From Zizania palustris (Eukaryota; Streptophyta; Magnoliopsida; Poales; Poaceae): a DNA stretch of 64,000 nt. Location of the stretch: contig JAAALK010000080.1 in assembly GCA_019279435.1 (NCBI GenBank), forward strand, positions 33,510,778-33,574,777, in the 5' to 3' direction. A program made the position numbers and the translations under genes. Below, piece by piece: positions 33,059 through 44,454 of this stretch (its first letter is position 1; the number at the start of each line of letters is the position of its first letter). The notes beneath the pieces are model-generated. The model ran no database searches, was not told the origin of the DNA, and saw nothing but the letters and a program-made list of their open reading frames with translations.

Positions 33059-35820
33059 GATCGAGGCTTGTAGGACATATGAATCACAAATTCGGGGTGT
33101 TCTCGCCACATGACAGGACATCACAGATGGTTCTCTAGCCTTACTTCCCCAAGATCCAAGGAATACATCACCTTCGTGAATAATGGTCAAGGTAAGGTAC
33201 ATGGTTTTGGTTCAATTCGGATTTTTGAGTATTTCTCTTTGAAGAATGTTGCTTTAGTTGGAAATTTGGGCTTTAATTTGGTTTATGTTTCGTAACTTCT
33301 TGAGGAGGGCATAGAAGTTCGTTTTAAGAAGGGCATGTCTTCTGTTGTTGATTCTAGAGGATCTTTGGTTTACTAGATCTTACCCTTCGGTAAGGTTTTT
33401 CGGATTGATTTTTCTAGTTCATTTGGCCCTTCTCGCTATTTGATTGCTGGATCCTCCTCTGAGGTCTAGATGTGGTATACGAGGTTAGGTCATTTAAGCT
33501 TTGATCTGCTAGTTAGATTGAGTTCTATAGACCTCATTCGAGGATTGCCCAAACTTAAGATGGAGAATTATCTAGTTTACCATCCATGTCGTCATGGGAA
33601 GATGGTTGCCGCTTCTCACGCACTTGTGAATCAGGTGATGACTTTGTACCTGGGAGAGCTGTTACAAATGGATATTGTTGGTCTAGCTCAGGTATGTTCA
33701 ATCGGTGGGAAGTGGTACGCGCTTGTGATTGTTGATGACTTTTCTCGATTTTCATGGGTTTTCTTTTTGGAGTCTAAGGATGAGGATTTTCATTTTGTTC
33801 ATGGCCTGATTCTGAAGCTGAAGAATGAGAATAGTGGTCGGTTTCAAGCAATTCACTCTGACAATGGTTTTGAGTTCAAGAATTCTCAGTTCATTTGCTT
33901 TTGTAGTGATCAAGGTCTTAAGCACCAGTTTTCTGCCCCTTACACTCCCTCACAGAACGGCGTTGTGGAATGAAAGAACCACACGCTGGTCGAGATGGCT
34001 AGGACAATGCTCAATGAGCATAGGACTCCTAGGCATTTTTGGGTTGAATCTATGAACACAACTTGCTATCTAGCCGACCACATTTTTCTTAGAGTTACCT
34101 AGGTAAGACTTCTTACGAGTTGCGGTATGGAAGACAACCCAAGGTGAGCCACTTACGAGTGTTTGGCTGTAAGTGCTTTGTGCTCAAGAAGGGAGGGCAT
34201 TTAGACAAGTTTGAGTCTCATTGCTGGGATGGAGTTTTTCTTGGTTGTGCTTTGCATTCTCGAGTCTTCGAAGTTTGAAACCTCGACTCCTAGTATCTTT
34301 TCGAGACATGTGAGGTTTATTTTGATGAGTCTATGCCTTCGCTTACTCCTTCTTTGATCTTTCTAGTGATGATGAGCTTGGAGAGCCCATCTTCGAGGAA
34401 GATGAGAACAATCCGGCTGTTGATGAGGGTGGGCCTTCTGCATAGCCTACAAACCCCTCACCTTCTGAGACTTTGACTAAGGATGAGGGCGAACCTCTGA
34501 TCACTTCTTCCACTTTGATTGAGCCCCCTCAGTCGAGTCTAGAGGTGCCAACTGTTGACTCCGGTGAGGTGACGAATGATCGTCAAGGTTCTCAAGCAAT
34601 TCAGCGTGATCACCCCTCAAAGCTCATCATCGGTGATCTCACTTTGAGATCTTTGCATTCTCAAGCTGGTTATCTTGCTGTGTTTGCTAAGTCTGCTTTT
34701 GTCACCACCTTTGAGCCTATTTATGTTGCTCATGCTTTATCTGATGTAAATAGGATAAATGCCATGCAAGAAGAGTTTGTACACTAGTTGAGCTGTCACT
34801 AGGTTGCAACCCCATAGGCACCAAGTGGGTGTTTAAGAACAAGCAAGGTGAAGATGGGGTTGTGGTGCACAACAAAGCTCGATTAGTTGCCCAAGGTTTT
34901 TGCCAGAAGGAGGGTATTGATTTTGAGGAGACTTTCGCCCCTATTGCCCGTCTTGAGTCCATTCGCATACTTTTAGCATTCGCTGCTTCTAAAGGTTTTG
35001 AAGATTTTTCAAATGGATGTCAAGAGTGCTTTCCTGAACGGGTACATAGAGAAGGTTTATGTTAGGCAGCCCCCGGTTTTGAAAACCCTAAGTTTCCTTG
35101 ACATGTTTTTAAGTTGCAGAAAGCTTTATATGGTCTGAAGTTAGCCCCAGGGCTTGGTATGATCATTTAAAGTAGTTTTTGTTGGGGAATGGATTTGTGA
35201 TAGGTTATGTGGACAAAACTCTTTTCTTTCTCAGAAATGGCTCTGATTTCTTGATCGCTCGGATTTACGTAGAAAACATTATTTTTGGTGGTTCTACTAA
35301 TGAGCTCATGTCCAAGTTTTCTAAGTAGATGCACATCGAGTTTGATATGAGCCTCATGGGTGAGCTCAAGTACTTCTTAGGGCTCCAGATCAAACAGACA
35401 AAGGACAACATCTTCATCACTAGAGCAAGTACACGCAAGACATGTTGAAGAAGTTTGACTTCGGTGGAGAGCTAAAGCCTCAGATGACCCCCGTGGGCAC
35501 ATCTGGAGTCCTGGACAAGGACAAAAGCAGCGCCAAGGTCAACAAGAGAGAGTATCGAGGGATGATTGGATCACTTCTGTACCTGATGGTGACGAGACCG
35601 GACATTTATTTTGCTATGGGATTGTGCGCCCAGTTCTAGTCTTCACTATGTGCCCTATCTCGGTATTTACTGTTTTGTATCATCATCTCTTGAGTTATCT
35701 GGCTTTTCCGATGTTGACTTTGGTGGGTGCCAGCTGGATCGCAAGTCAACTTGCGGTACTTGCCAGTTCCTTAGTTCTTCACTTGTTTCTTAGTCTTCTT
35801 GAAAACAATCCGAAGTTGTG
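33059..35820 (+). pseudogene. pol: pol of element A (protease-integrase-RT-partial RNase H), decayed
   Basis: The protease motif is NSG instead of DSG (GAT to AAT). Integrase follows from about 33470, with the HHCC remnant, the second acidic region (SDNGFEFKN) and SQNGVVE followed directly by a TGA at 33970. RT from about 34830 has YVEN instead of YVDD at 35266-35277, removing the catalytic aspartates. Many further TAG/TGA codons and a few frameshifts. RNase H ends abruptly at 35820, where alignment to element D is lost and CACTA-like sequence begins. No function possible. Confidence 0.88.
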
Positions 35821-35821
35821 C

Positions 35822-36340
35822 CACTACTAGAAAACCCTCCCTGTAGATACGCTGTAGTAGTAACGCCATTAAAAGCATCTCTACGTCGACAATCCTAAAG
35901 TACAACTAAATTACTCCTAAACTATTGTTAATCACTCTTAAATTACCGATAGTTCACTATTAAACTACAACAAAATTAGTCCTAAATTACTCCTAAACTA
36001 CTCCTAAATTACTGCTAAACTACTCCTAAACTACTTCTAAACTACACTACAAAAGGTAAAACTAGAGGGAAAGAGCACATTCCTCTCAAGGGGAGATGCT
36101 GCAGCCAAGGGTGGGGTGGTAGACTCTTCGTGGGCCAACTGGTGCCACGTGGCGGCCAGTTAGCGGTTGAACGACCGACTGGCGCTAACGTGGCACTAGT
36201 CGGCTCAAAATAGCCGTTGCGCCAGGGAACCTACCAGCGTGGCGACCAGTCGACCCTTGGACGTGGCAGCAGTCGGCCCATGAAGAGTCTATTGCTACCT
36301 ATTTTTGATTTTTTTTAAACGCCTATACAAATTTGAAATT
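35822..36340 (+). mobile_element. CACTA-like terminal fragment
   Basis: Starts CACTACTAGAAAAC exactly where element A is cut. It contains a tandem run of TAAACTACTCC-like units (about 35915-36045), a second CACTACAAAAGG at about 36047, and GC-rich CCAGTCGGC / GTGGCGCCA-like repeats (36100-36290) reminiscent of CACTA subterminal repeats. No matching opposite end was found nearby and there is no gene. The other half of element A is not seen, so a deletion or rearrangement accompanied this insertion. Confidence 0.4.
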
Positions 36341-38640
36341 TTATTTTTTAAAAATATTATTTAAAAAAATTCGACCAAGAGACCTCTATTGGTGTGTTAC
36401 TAACACCATTAATGATACGTGCATTATGTTCTTTTAACACGATCCAAGAAATAAGAATGAAGATTCCATCGTAAGCTTGACGAGTTGATTTTGGCATTCT
36501 CTTATGATAGTCATACCAACAATTTGCTAGATTCATTGAATTCCTTGGCTTAATCACCATGTGTAGGCGCTGAGAAACCATATCCCAAACTTGACAGGTG
36601 AACGAGCAAGAAAGGAATAGATGATGGCAAGTCTCTAGTAATAATATGCAGAGGGGACACATTGTATTATTAGACCATCCCCTTTTCATTAGGTTGTCGG
36701 CTGTAAGGTCGCTTCCATGAAGGGCCAAAAACATGAAGAACTTTCATTTACCCGGAACTCTAGATTTCAATAAAATTTTGGCACATAGAGAATGTATGCA
36801 GCCTAAAAAGAACATTGAACATGCCGAAGCGGATGAGTAAGTACCTTTTGAGCGGATGAGTAAGTACCTTTTGAATTGAACTTCCAAGAGATTGAATTAG
36901 AAATGCCTTGCTGCAATTGAACATGAGTCATCAAATCCGATAATTGTAGATATTATCGAAGGGCTTGCATGAATAGTCCTCCACGAATGTCTTGTAGCCA
37001 TTGATTACTTTGTAGAGCACTAGAGACTGATCGGTGGGGCTTTCTCACGAGAGAAAAAAGAGAAGGCATAGTACAAGAAATTGATCCACCCCGTGGCAAC
37101 CAAGGATCTGTACAAAAGGATGCCCTGCAGCCATCTCCTATAGAAATACAAGTTGCAGCATTGAAACAAGCTAAGAGAGTTGGTTCTTTAGCTAAGGGCA
37201 ATGTTGTCCAAGGTCATTCCGGTTGTGTCCATCGTAACCAAGACCACCTTAGTCATAGAGTTAAACCCATCAAATTTAGGTTCTTGATGCCTAAACTGCC
37301 AACCTTATAAGACATGCAGATCTTATCCCAAGCAACTAAATAATGTCCACCATTTACCTCTACCTCCTTTCCATAGGAAAGCTCGACACTTAAATTCGAA
37401 CATTTTGATAGCCCACTTTGGAAGCTCCATCAAAGTTAGTAGGTATAAGGGGAAGGCCATGAGAACTGCCTTGATTAGCACCAATCGCCCAACAAGTGAA
37501 ATAAGCTTCCATTTCTATCCTACAAGCTTTTTGAAAAACGATCCACAAGGGGTTGAAGTAGGGGCTTTGTCAAACGCAACAAACAAAGAGGCAAACCTGA
37601 GTAAGATATTGGTAGGTTCTTTATGGAACACTAAAGCTACTCAGCAAACTATTCTGCTAGATCCTTGTTGTAGGCAATTGGGGAAATTGAACTCTTTTGT
37701 AAGTTGTTCCGTAGACCAAAAGCCATTTTGAACAACTCAAGCACTTTTTTGATTGTGAGGCATCCCTCAAAGTTGGATGAGTTAAAATAATCACATCTAC
37801 ATAAAGCGAGGCTTGAAGTGATATTCAGTAGTCATTGAATGGAGTTAAGAAACCTTCATTCATTGAAAAGGAGATAACCTTGCTCTCAACACCTCCATAA
37901 CTAAAATAAAGAGCAGCGGTGACAAAGGGTCGCCTTGGCGTAGTCCCTTGACAAGCTGAATTGTCTTGTCATTCTTCCATTTAGACAGATTTTAATAGTG
38001 GAAGTCCTAAGAATTACTGAAATCCAATTCCTCTATCTTTGTCCAAAGCCTAAGTGCTAAAGCAACTGAAGGAGAAAGGTCCAAGAGACAATATCAAAAT
38101 CCTTGGCAATGTTTAATTTTAGCAATAGAGTCGGACACTTAAGACAATGAAGGAGCTTTGCAATTCCTTGAATATAAGCAAAGTTCTCATGGATGCAACA
38201 CCGTCGTATGAAAGTTGTTTGAGATCAAGAAATGATGATGCTAATCCTTGAAGCCAACCTTCCGGCAAGCAACTTTATCACAATTTTGGCAAAACTATGC
38301 ACAAGACTAATGGGCCGGCCTGTAAGTAATTAAGAGGGATGCATATTCCTTTTTTTGGTATGAGCACAATCAGGGCTGAGTTGACCAAGTGAATATGTTG
38401 GGAATTGCAATTAGCGAAAGCATGAATTGCTGCAAGAAGGTCTTCACAGATGACTTTCCAGCAATGCTTATAAAAGAGTCCTGTGAAACCATGAAGGCCT
38501 GGTGCTTTTTCTGATGGCATTGTTGAAATGACTTCAAGATTGTTGAGAAAATGTGACCCTAACCCAATGGCCGATTGGTCAACATGGTTTTCCATAAATA
38601 TATACCATTGTGGAGTATGTGTATAGACAAACATTCAAAA
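36341..38640 (-). mobile_element. LINE (L1-like non-LTR retrotransposon) remnant, minus strand
   Basis: Minus-strand reading shows, from 38634 down, the RT start (MPSEKAPG, GFTGLFYKHCW, ALIVLIPKKG), then the RT core with the YADD motif damaged to YVDV near 37815, then a C-terminal segment (ISIGDGCRASF, DPWLPRGG at 36953-37201) and an RT-associated zinc-binding domain (C-x2-C ... H-x3-4-C pattern in CPLCILLLETCHHLFLSC, 36357-36734). Frameshifts and stops separate these blocks. A T-rich run near 36303-36320 may mark the tail. Related to the plus-strand remnant at 56859-58223. The endonuclease part is absent. Confidence 0.82.
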
Positions 38641-41395
38641 TTTTGACAACAGTTTGACTGCTACGCTACACTGAACACATGGAAGTGACATTGGTAGGTC
38701 AATTGCCAAAATACTACCATAACATAATCATTTTACATGATTTTGATAATTTATTAATGAAATAATTACAACATAGGGACTGAACATGAAACATCACAAA
38801 ACTATAAGATGTATAAAACAATACAAGTCTACTTTGCCTTTTTTTTTCTCAACTAAAAAAAAGAGAGTTCAAGGTAGCTGTTACTTCCATGAATTGTTCA
38901 CTTAAACAGATGTATCTTAAGTTTCACAACTTCAACTCTTTCAAACTACAAAAGTTCATTTAGAGTCAAACATAGTATCTCGTGACTTATGTCATTTTAG
39001 CGATGTGCTGTTTCTCAATATATGAAAGCAGGAGTAAGTGGGCCAACCCGCAAACCTACTCATATGTCAATTAAGTGGGCCAACCTGTGGATTACACACT
39101 TAAATGGCCTATAAGTCATTGGCGGGTTGATCCACTTGCAACCCTATACAAAAATCATCTGCATGCTTTATCCCCAATGTAATTGTCAGACACATATGCT
39201 GATATGCATGTGCTTCAAAAGTATGGTCATCTCAAGTAAACCAACATAATGATAAGATGGGTAATTTGGCTAACAGACAACGGAGTGAACCCATATGAAC
39301 CATCAGTAATTGTAAGGATTCATTCAAGTGATGACATTAAGAAGACAAGAACGCATCTATTAGCAGAAATGAGATCCTCTGCAGTTGGCTTCATTGACTG
39401 CGTAACCCGTCCGCATCGTTGGATTTCGATCTGATGGGTGCTAGAGGGGGGCTTCAAAGTGGGTTCTGTATGGGGGTGGGGCCCACCTCCAAAACATTGG
39501 GAGGCCTTCGCACCATCGGATTCACGCCGAATGGTATAGATCACGACTGCAGAAGGCAGTTGGAGCCTCCCAACGTCAAGGGAGTCGATTCCCTGTTTGC
39601 AGGCCTATATGGCATATAAGTTACCTTCAATGGGGCAATCAGACAGAGGCAATGTTGATATGCATTTTCTTTCGGATGGTGAAGTAACAAACAAGTGGGA
39701 AGGTAATTGAATTGACCCTCCGTTTAAATGCAGCCCAAACATTTAGTTATTATCAACCAATTTAAATTTATCTGTATAAAGTATAAACATAATTTTCTAT
39801 ACAAAAAGTTCTAACAGAACCCACGTGAGAAAATGTAATCAATCGCTACCACACATCTGGTTGTATTCTGTTTACATATCCAAAAACATCTAGACAATAA
39901 GCTTGACTGTTTAACTCATATAATTGAATGTGGAAAACTGAAAATAGAATTAGATTATTGCCATTCACTGAAGGGAAGAAAAGGATAAGTCTAGCCAGAA
40001 TGGTGCAAACAAGCTAATTATTGCTGTTCCCAGCAAAAAGTAACAGATTAGAACAGGTTGGCAAGCAAGATAAACAATTTGCTAAGATTTTTTTCTAGAA
40101 GAAACAAAACTGTAATACAAAAATAGAGACATACAAAGAAATGGTATAGTAAGGAAGGTGAATTATTACATGCCACATAGGAAAAAGAACAGAGGTTCAA
40201 GGTCTCAAGGACAAAACAGTTGAAGGGCAATTTGCACCCAACTGTTAAATAGGGGAGATAACATAGGATGAACTAGTTATTAAGTTTTTTAATTAAGAAG
40301 GGATTAGACACATTGGCACACAAATTTGAGTTAAAGAGGACCCCTCCCACCAACTGAGCTTGTCCAAGTTCCCATTTGCAATAAACTATTGGAAACCAAT
40401 ATCCATGTCAATTTTTTGGAAGACTGGAAGAGTATAGAACCACTCTTAAATATGATGAGATACCACTGAAAGTTAATTGTATGTTCTACAGATAACATGC
40501 AAGCATAAAACCAACAAATCTAAAGAAATGATTCCCGTGAATACGGTACAATTCTAATAGGCTTCATATACTTGAATGATATAGTAAAGGAAAATACAAA
40601 TCATACCTTTCGTAATTGACTCATGTAGTCTTGACACAAGAGTACAAGACATATGTGGGAGATAGTTTACATTTTTCATATGAAATATGCTATAAAAACG
40701 GTGTGATGATCTATCTGAAAACGCTTCCGGTCTTTGTCATTCACAAAGAAAATTCTCATATCCCCCTCACCTATTCAAGATTTATTCCAACTTGCTGAAG
40801 AAACTCATTGGTTTGAAATATATAATCTGCCATAATTTCAAGATCCATGATTTGGTAGAAACAGTTGAAAGTATTTCCCTTCAACATGGTGGCAAGGAAT
40901 GGATTTGCCTCAAGATTAGATGCTTTAGCCTTTAGAAACAATAATGAAAAAATGCAGAATAAGTTTTTATTTTGGAAGCCACAGACCTGACTGCCTGCAA
41001 TGCTATTACACACAAAATGTCTGCTTCCTCTGGAACTCCATCTAGATTACAGAGTAGTGACTGGCCAACTGCTTGTATAACTCACTTGTTCCATTAGCAA
41101 GTAGAATTTCAGCAAGTTTTTGCTGCTTCTACCACTATCTTTCGCTTAGCGGCAAGGGACGTCAGAGGAGTGCTCGAAATCATCATCAATCTGGCTACAT
41201 CTGTACTTCCCATATCACCTAATGAGGCTCATTAGGAAGAGTTTCTCCCTGCTCAACATATATTCACAATAAAGTTACATAAAATCAACAATGCTAGAAT
41301 GCAAGTAATAGAGAAAAGCTTGAATAGTAACGTATAACCAAATCTTATTCCAATTTATTGGGTTAATTACTTCCATTCCACTATTATTTCGCAAT
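38641..41395. other. AT-rich intergenic stretch without an intact gene
   Basis: No transposon ends recognised. Notable text: a loose repeat with GTGGGCCAACC and GGCGGGTTGATCCAC (39040-39140), a GC-richer island at about 39400-39620 with one 66-codon open stretch of no recognised family, and the gene-like fragment at 40795-41250. The rest shows nothing. Confidence 0.6.
40795..41250 (-). pseudogene. decayed fragment of an unrecognised gene
   Basis: Minus-strand reading gives protein-like segments with balanced composition: a part from about 41220 (MMISSTPLTSLAAKR, then, after a 1-nt shift near 41125, KLAEILLANGTSELYKQL), a part near 41055-40985 (LLCNLDGVPEEADILCVIAL), and a part from 40935 (ASNLEANPFLATMLKGN, IMADYIF, QTNEFLQQVG). 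A TTTCTAAAG junction near 40935 and nearby GT sites suggest exon borders. Stops and shifts rule out an intact frame. The family was not recognised. It could be a captured or orphaned exon cluster of a host gene. Confidence 0.4.
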
Positions 41396-41398
41396 TCG
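41396..41398. repeat. target-site duplication TCG, left of the CACTA element
   Basis: TCG here and at 46096-46098; 3-bp duplications are the rule for CACTA. Confidence 0.88.
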
Positions 41399-41409
41399 CA
41401 CTACAACAA

Positions 41410-41757
41410 AACAGGCAACTTCCGTCGGCCAAAGCCGACGGAAGTTAGCCCTTTCCCGACGGAAGAAGTCAACTTCCGTCCGCAAAACGCTAACTTCCGT
41501 CGGCCTTTGGCCGACGGAAGCGAGGCGACGGAAGTTAGCTAACTTCCGTCGGCTTGACGTGGCCGACGGAAGTTAGCGCCGAACACTGCCACGTCAGCAG
41601 GGGGCTCTAACTTCCGTCGGCCAGCCTGGCCGATGGAAGTTAGGGGCAGCTAACTTCCGTCGGCTAGGGCCAAAGCCGACGGAAGTTAGCCTTTCTGCCC
41701 ACGTGGCCGAAACCAGCTAACTTCCGTCGGCTATGGTCAAAGCCGACGGAAGTTACC
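41410..41757. repeat. left subterminal repeats of the CACTA element
   Basis: At least fourteen copies of the core CTTCCGTC / GACGGAAG, most within AACTTCCGTCGGC or its complement and often paired as hairpins (for example CCGTCGGCCTTTGGCCGACGG). In En/Spm such subterminal motifs bind the TNPA accessory protein; the same role here is inferred. Confidence 0.88.
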
Positions 41758-41779
41758 TGGTATTTTTTTTTTATTTTTT

Positions 41780-42065
41780 CCTGGTTCCCCTACTCACACT
41801 CACATCCAACCACAATTTCAATCACATTCACAATACACATCCAAATTCACATTTCACATCCAAAATCACATTCAAACTTCACATATATCATCCAAAATCA
41901 CATCTCACATCCAAAACTTCACACATCACATCCAAAATCACATAACACAACTTAATTCACATTCAAAGTCACAATACACATCCGCATTCACATGTACCAT
42001 CCAAATTCACATACAAAGTCACATAACATATCGAGATTCAATTCAGGTTCATTATACACATCCAT
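41780..42065. repeat. low-complexity CACATCCAAA/ATTCACAT-type repeats
   Basis: Degenerate tandem run of ATTCACAT, CACATCCAA and AATCACAT words, lying just 3' of the CACTA gene. Confidence 0.7.
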
Positions 42066-42067
42066 AC

Positions 42068-44453
42068 TCACTGATCGCCCACATTTGGGTCGTGGGCGCC
42101 GCCGCTGCCTCCCGCTTCGTTCACATTTGCCCCGGAGGCTCCATCCTGACCAGGCGTACGAAAACACTGAAGAAATAGACAAAATTAGAAACGAACTCAA
42201 CTACCCTTCTAAACGCTAACTTAAGTATTTAGGAGGTACCTCAGGTGATGTAGGAGATAGTGGTGGTGGCGGGGGAGGTAGTGGTTGGAACATGGACATG
42301 TCAAATCCACTGTTTTGCTGGGCTAGTTGCTACACATGTTGTAATGTAATCAGTTAGTTCTAAACCTATTTCTGAATACTTTTGAACTGCAACACTCTAA
42401 ACTAAACTTACTTGGATCATCGCATGTTGTTGTGCTAAGCAGGCGGTATAGTACTCTTGTTGTTTCCTGTTGTGCTCGTTTACCCGCCTCAATTCCTCCC
42501 TCATCCGAACCATCTCCGGGGTTTCTTCTGAGCGACGACGGCTGGAGCCAACTCCGACGGAGCTCTGCGACGACTGAGCTGACTTCTGAGCTCTCACCTC
42601 TCTCGAGTCAATAACTCCATTGAACATGGAGTACCTGCAACATTAACATGGGTTAGTTACCATCACAATACCATACACAAAACATTAATAAAAACACTGT
42701 CTCACCGTCCATGGCTTTTGCCACCTCCGCTGGAGTACACGGCCATTTGGTCGACAGGTTCTCTCCGCCAATCATAGTCCTCTCCATGGAGTCGAACCAT
42801 GTGTTCACCATACTGCGCCTGCAAAAAAACATGTCCGATTAGCTAGACGCAGAAAAATGAAATTACGTAAACTCTTAATAACATCTCACCAAATGGTCCG
42901 TGGCTGTCTGGCTACACAAGACATCTGGCTGTGTCGGATCGCTTCCTTTGTGACCAGAGGTATACACCTCTATGTCACTTGGCACGTTGCCAGATTTAGC
43001 TTCCTGTACATTAGAAATGAGTTAGTCGCATTACAATGTATCTATAGCTAGAGAGTGACAGAAGGAGGTCTTACCAAGCGTTTAGCGTGGCGAATATGTC
43101 CGTCGGCACCATATCTGTGCTTCGGATCTGTCCCGCGGCATTGTCTTTTCTGCTCGGAAGTCTTCTTAAATGCGGCTGAAGACCAAATCTTGCAGAATTC
43201 GAAATAGGCGTCCTCACGGTTTGCAAACCACGGAATCCTCACCTGAACAGAGATGCTATTTGTATTATATGACAACAAATCTCAACAATCGAAGAGGTAA
43301 AAAGTTAGAATTGTTTACCGAACGGTATTCTTCTTTAGTCAAATAGATTGACGATGAGCTCATCGCCTTGCTCATTCGTTGCCCTAGCTTCTCCTTGTAG
43401 TAAGCATTGTTCGCTTGAATGCGGGCATACGAAATGGCGTCCTTCACCACCTTATGTGCATTGTTGTTGAAGACTTGAAGGGCATGGTTATGGTGATTGC
43501 CGACTTCTGGCAAGCAAAAGCGTAACTGCAAAAGTAATGATTAGTACAGTGTTGTAACTCGAAAGCCTAAAAGAAGATTGAAAAAACACTTGCATACCCA
43601 GAAGTCATGAGACACCGCCCCCTGAGCAGTTCCGTGGCGCCCGTCAGGAGCGAACCGGTACTGGTCCCATGTCTGGCATAGAACCCGCTCACCGGTCGGC
43701 ATTGTCAGCACCCCTGGGTAGTGCAGACGGCACAGGTTACCCAATATCTGGTTAACCTGCCTGACCCTCGAAGTGCCGTCGAACCAAGAGTCAATCCAAG
43801 ATCTAGAAATACATAATAAATAAAGTTAATTAGTTTAGTGAAAGAAATTTTTTGAAAAAAAAGCAAAACAACAGAAGAGTATTACACTTACCCGTCACCA
43901 ACAGGCGTAATCTCGATCTTGGCTCCACCGGAAGAGACTACTGGTGGAGCGACCAGGTGGCTCGTCCTGAAAGATACTGAGGACCCGCCGGCAGCCTCAG
44001 CACCTTCCTCCTGACCCGCACCCTCTGGGAGATCCCCCTGCCCCGCACCCTCCGGGTCATCCCCCTGCCCCACACCCTCTGGGTCATCCCTCTGTGCCGC
44101 ACACTCTGGGACATCCCCTCCTGCCCCTCACCCACCGGATGATCCTCGTGACCTTCACTCTCCAAGTGTTCTTCCTCCTACAAAACAGTATTGAAACAAT
44201 TAGGAATAGTTTATAACTGGCATAAAAACAAGCTGAAAGTTACCTCATCTTCTAGTTGAAATGCAATAGGCCGACCAATTAATGTCGGATCTATGCATCT
44301 CAGGAGCTGCTCTTGACGACGTCTGTTTGACGAAGAGGAACTACCTTGGAATAGGCTGTCCTCCTGACTCGTCGGTGTACTCGCCGGAGTACTCGCCGAT
44401 GAACTCCCCAAGCGGAAGAGCTTCCTCGTGACACTCTTCATCTTTTTCGACAT
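42068..44453 (-). CDS. TNP1-like (plant transposase Ptta/En/Spm family) gene of the CACTA element, 10 exons
   Basis: Exons inferred from reading frame and GT/AG sites: 44453-44244, 44177-43892, 43802-43598, 43525-43319, 43242-43075, 43003-42890, 42818-42706, 42634-42412, 42329-42240, 42166-42068. All phases join except within exon 2, which is one base short: a GGGG run at 44115-44118 where the frame needs five G. With that one base the coding length would be 572 codons including stop. The centre (exons 3-6) resembles the Ptta/En/Spm domain (ILGNLCRLHYPGV, WDQYRFAPDGRHGTA, WFANREDAYFEFCKIW, RGTDPKHRYGADGH). Exon 1 is serine/threonine-rich, exon 2 has imperfect decapeptide repeats (GQGDDPEGAG), exon 8 is a coiled coil, exon 9 has a proline run. 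Likely an element DNA-binding accessory protein. The missing base may be mutation or consensus error. Confidence 0.82.
43980..44130 (-). repeat. 30-bp tandem repeats in exon 2 of the CACTA gene
   Basis: About five imperfect 30-bp units (plus strand CCCTCTGGGTCATCCCCCTG type) encode acidic GQGDDPEGAG-like decapeptides. The frame break at 44115-44118 lies within this array. Confidence 0.75.
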
Positions 44454-44454
44454 C

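Larger units (their letters stand above)
12361..35820 (+). mobile_element. Ty1/copia element A (Sirevirus-like, second family), outermost layer of the nest
   Basis: Plus-strand element in two blocks, 12361-14560 and 32307-35820, split by element B. Order: LTR remnant, primer site, gag, protease, integrase and reverse transcriptase, stopping inside RNase H where a CACTA-like end begins. Protein order and motifs match copia. Element D (58224-64000) is a second, inverted member: their RT/RNase H stretches at 35442-35639 and 63056-63253 differ in only two of 65 residues. Almost every segment carries TAG or TGA codons. Confidence 0.88.

Noticed and set aside
37405..37731. 108-codon plus-strand open frame in the LINE region
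   Set aside because: It is the complement of LINE coding sequence. The minus-strand reading gives the RT-like protein.
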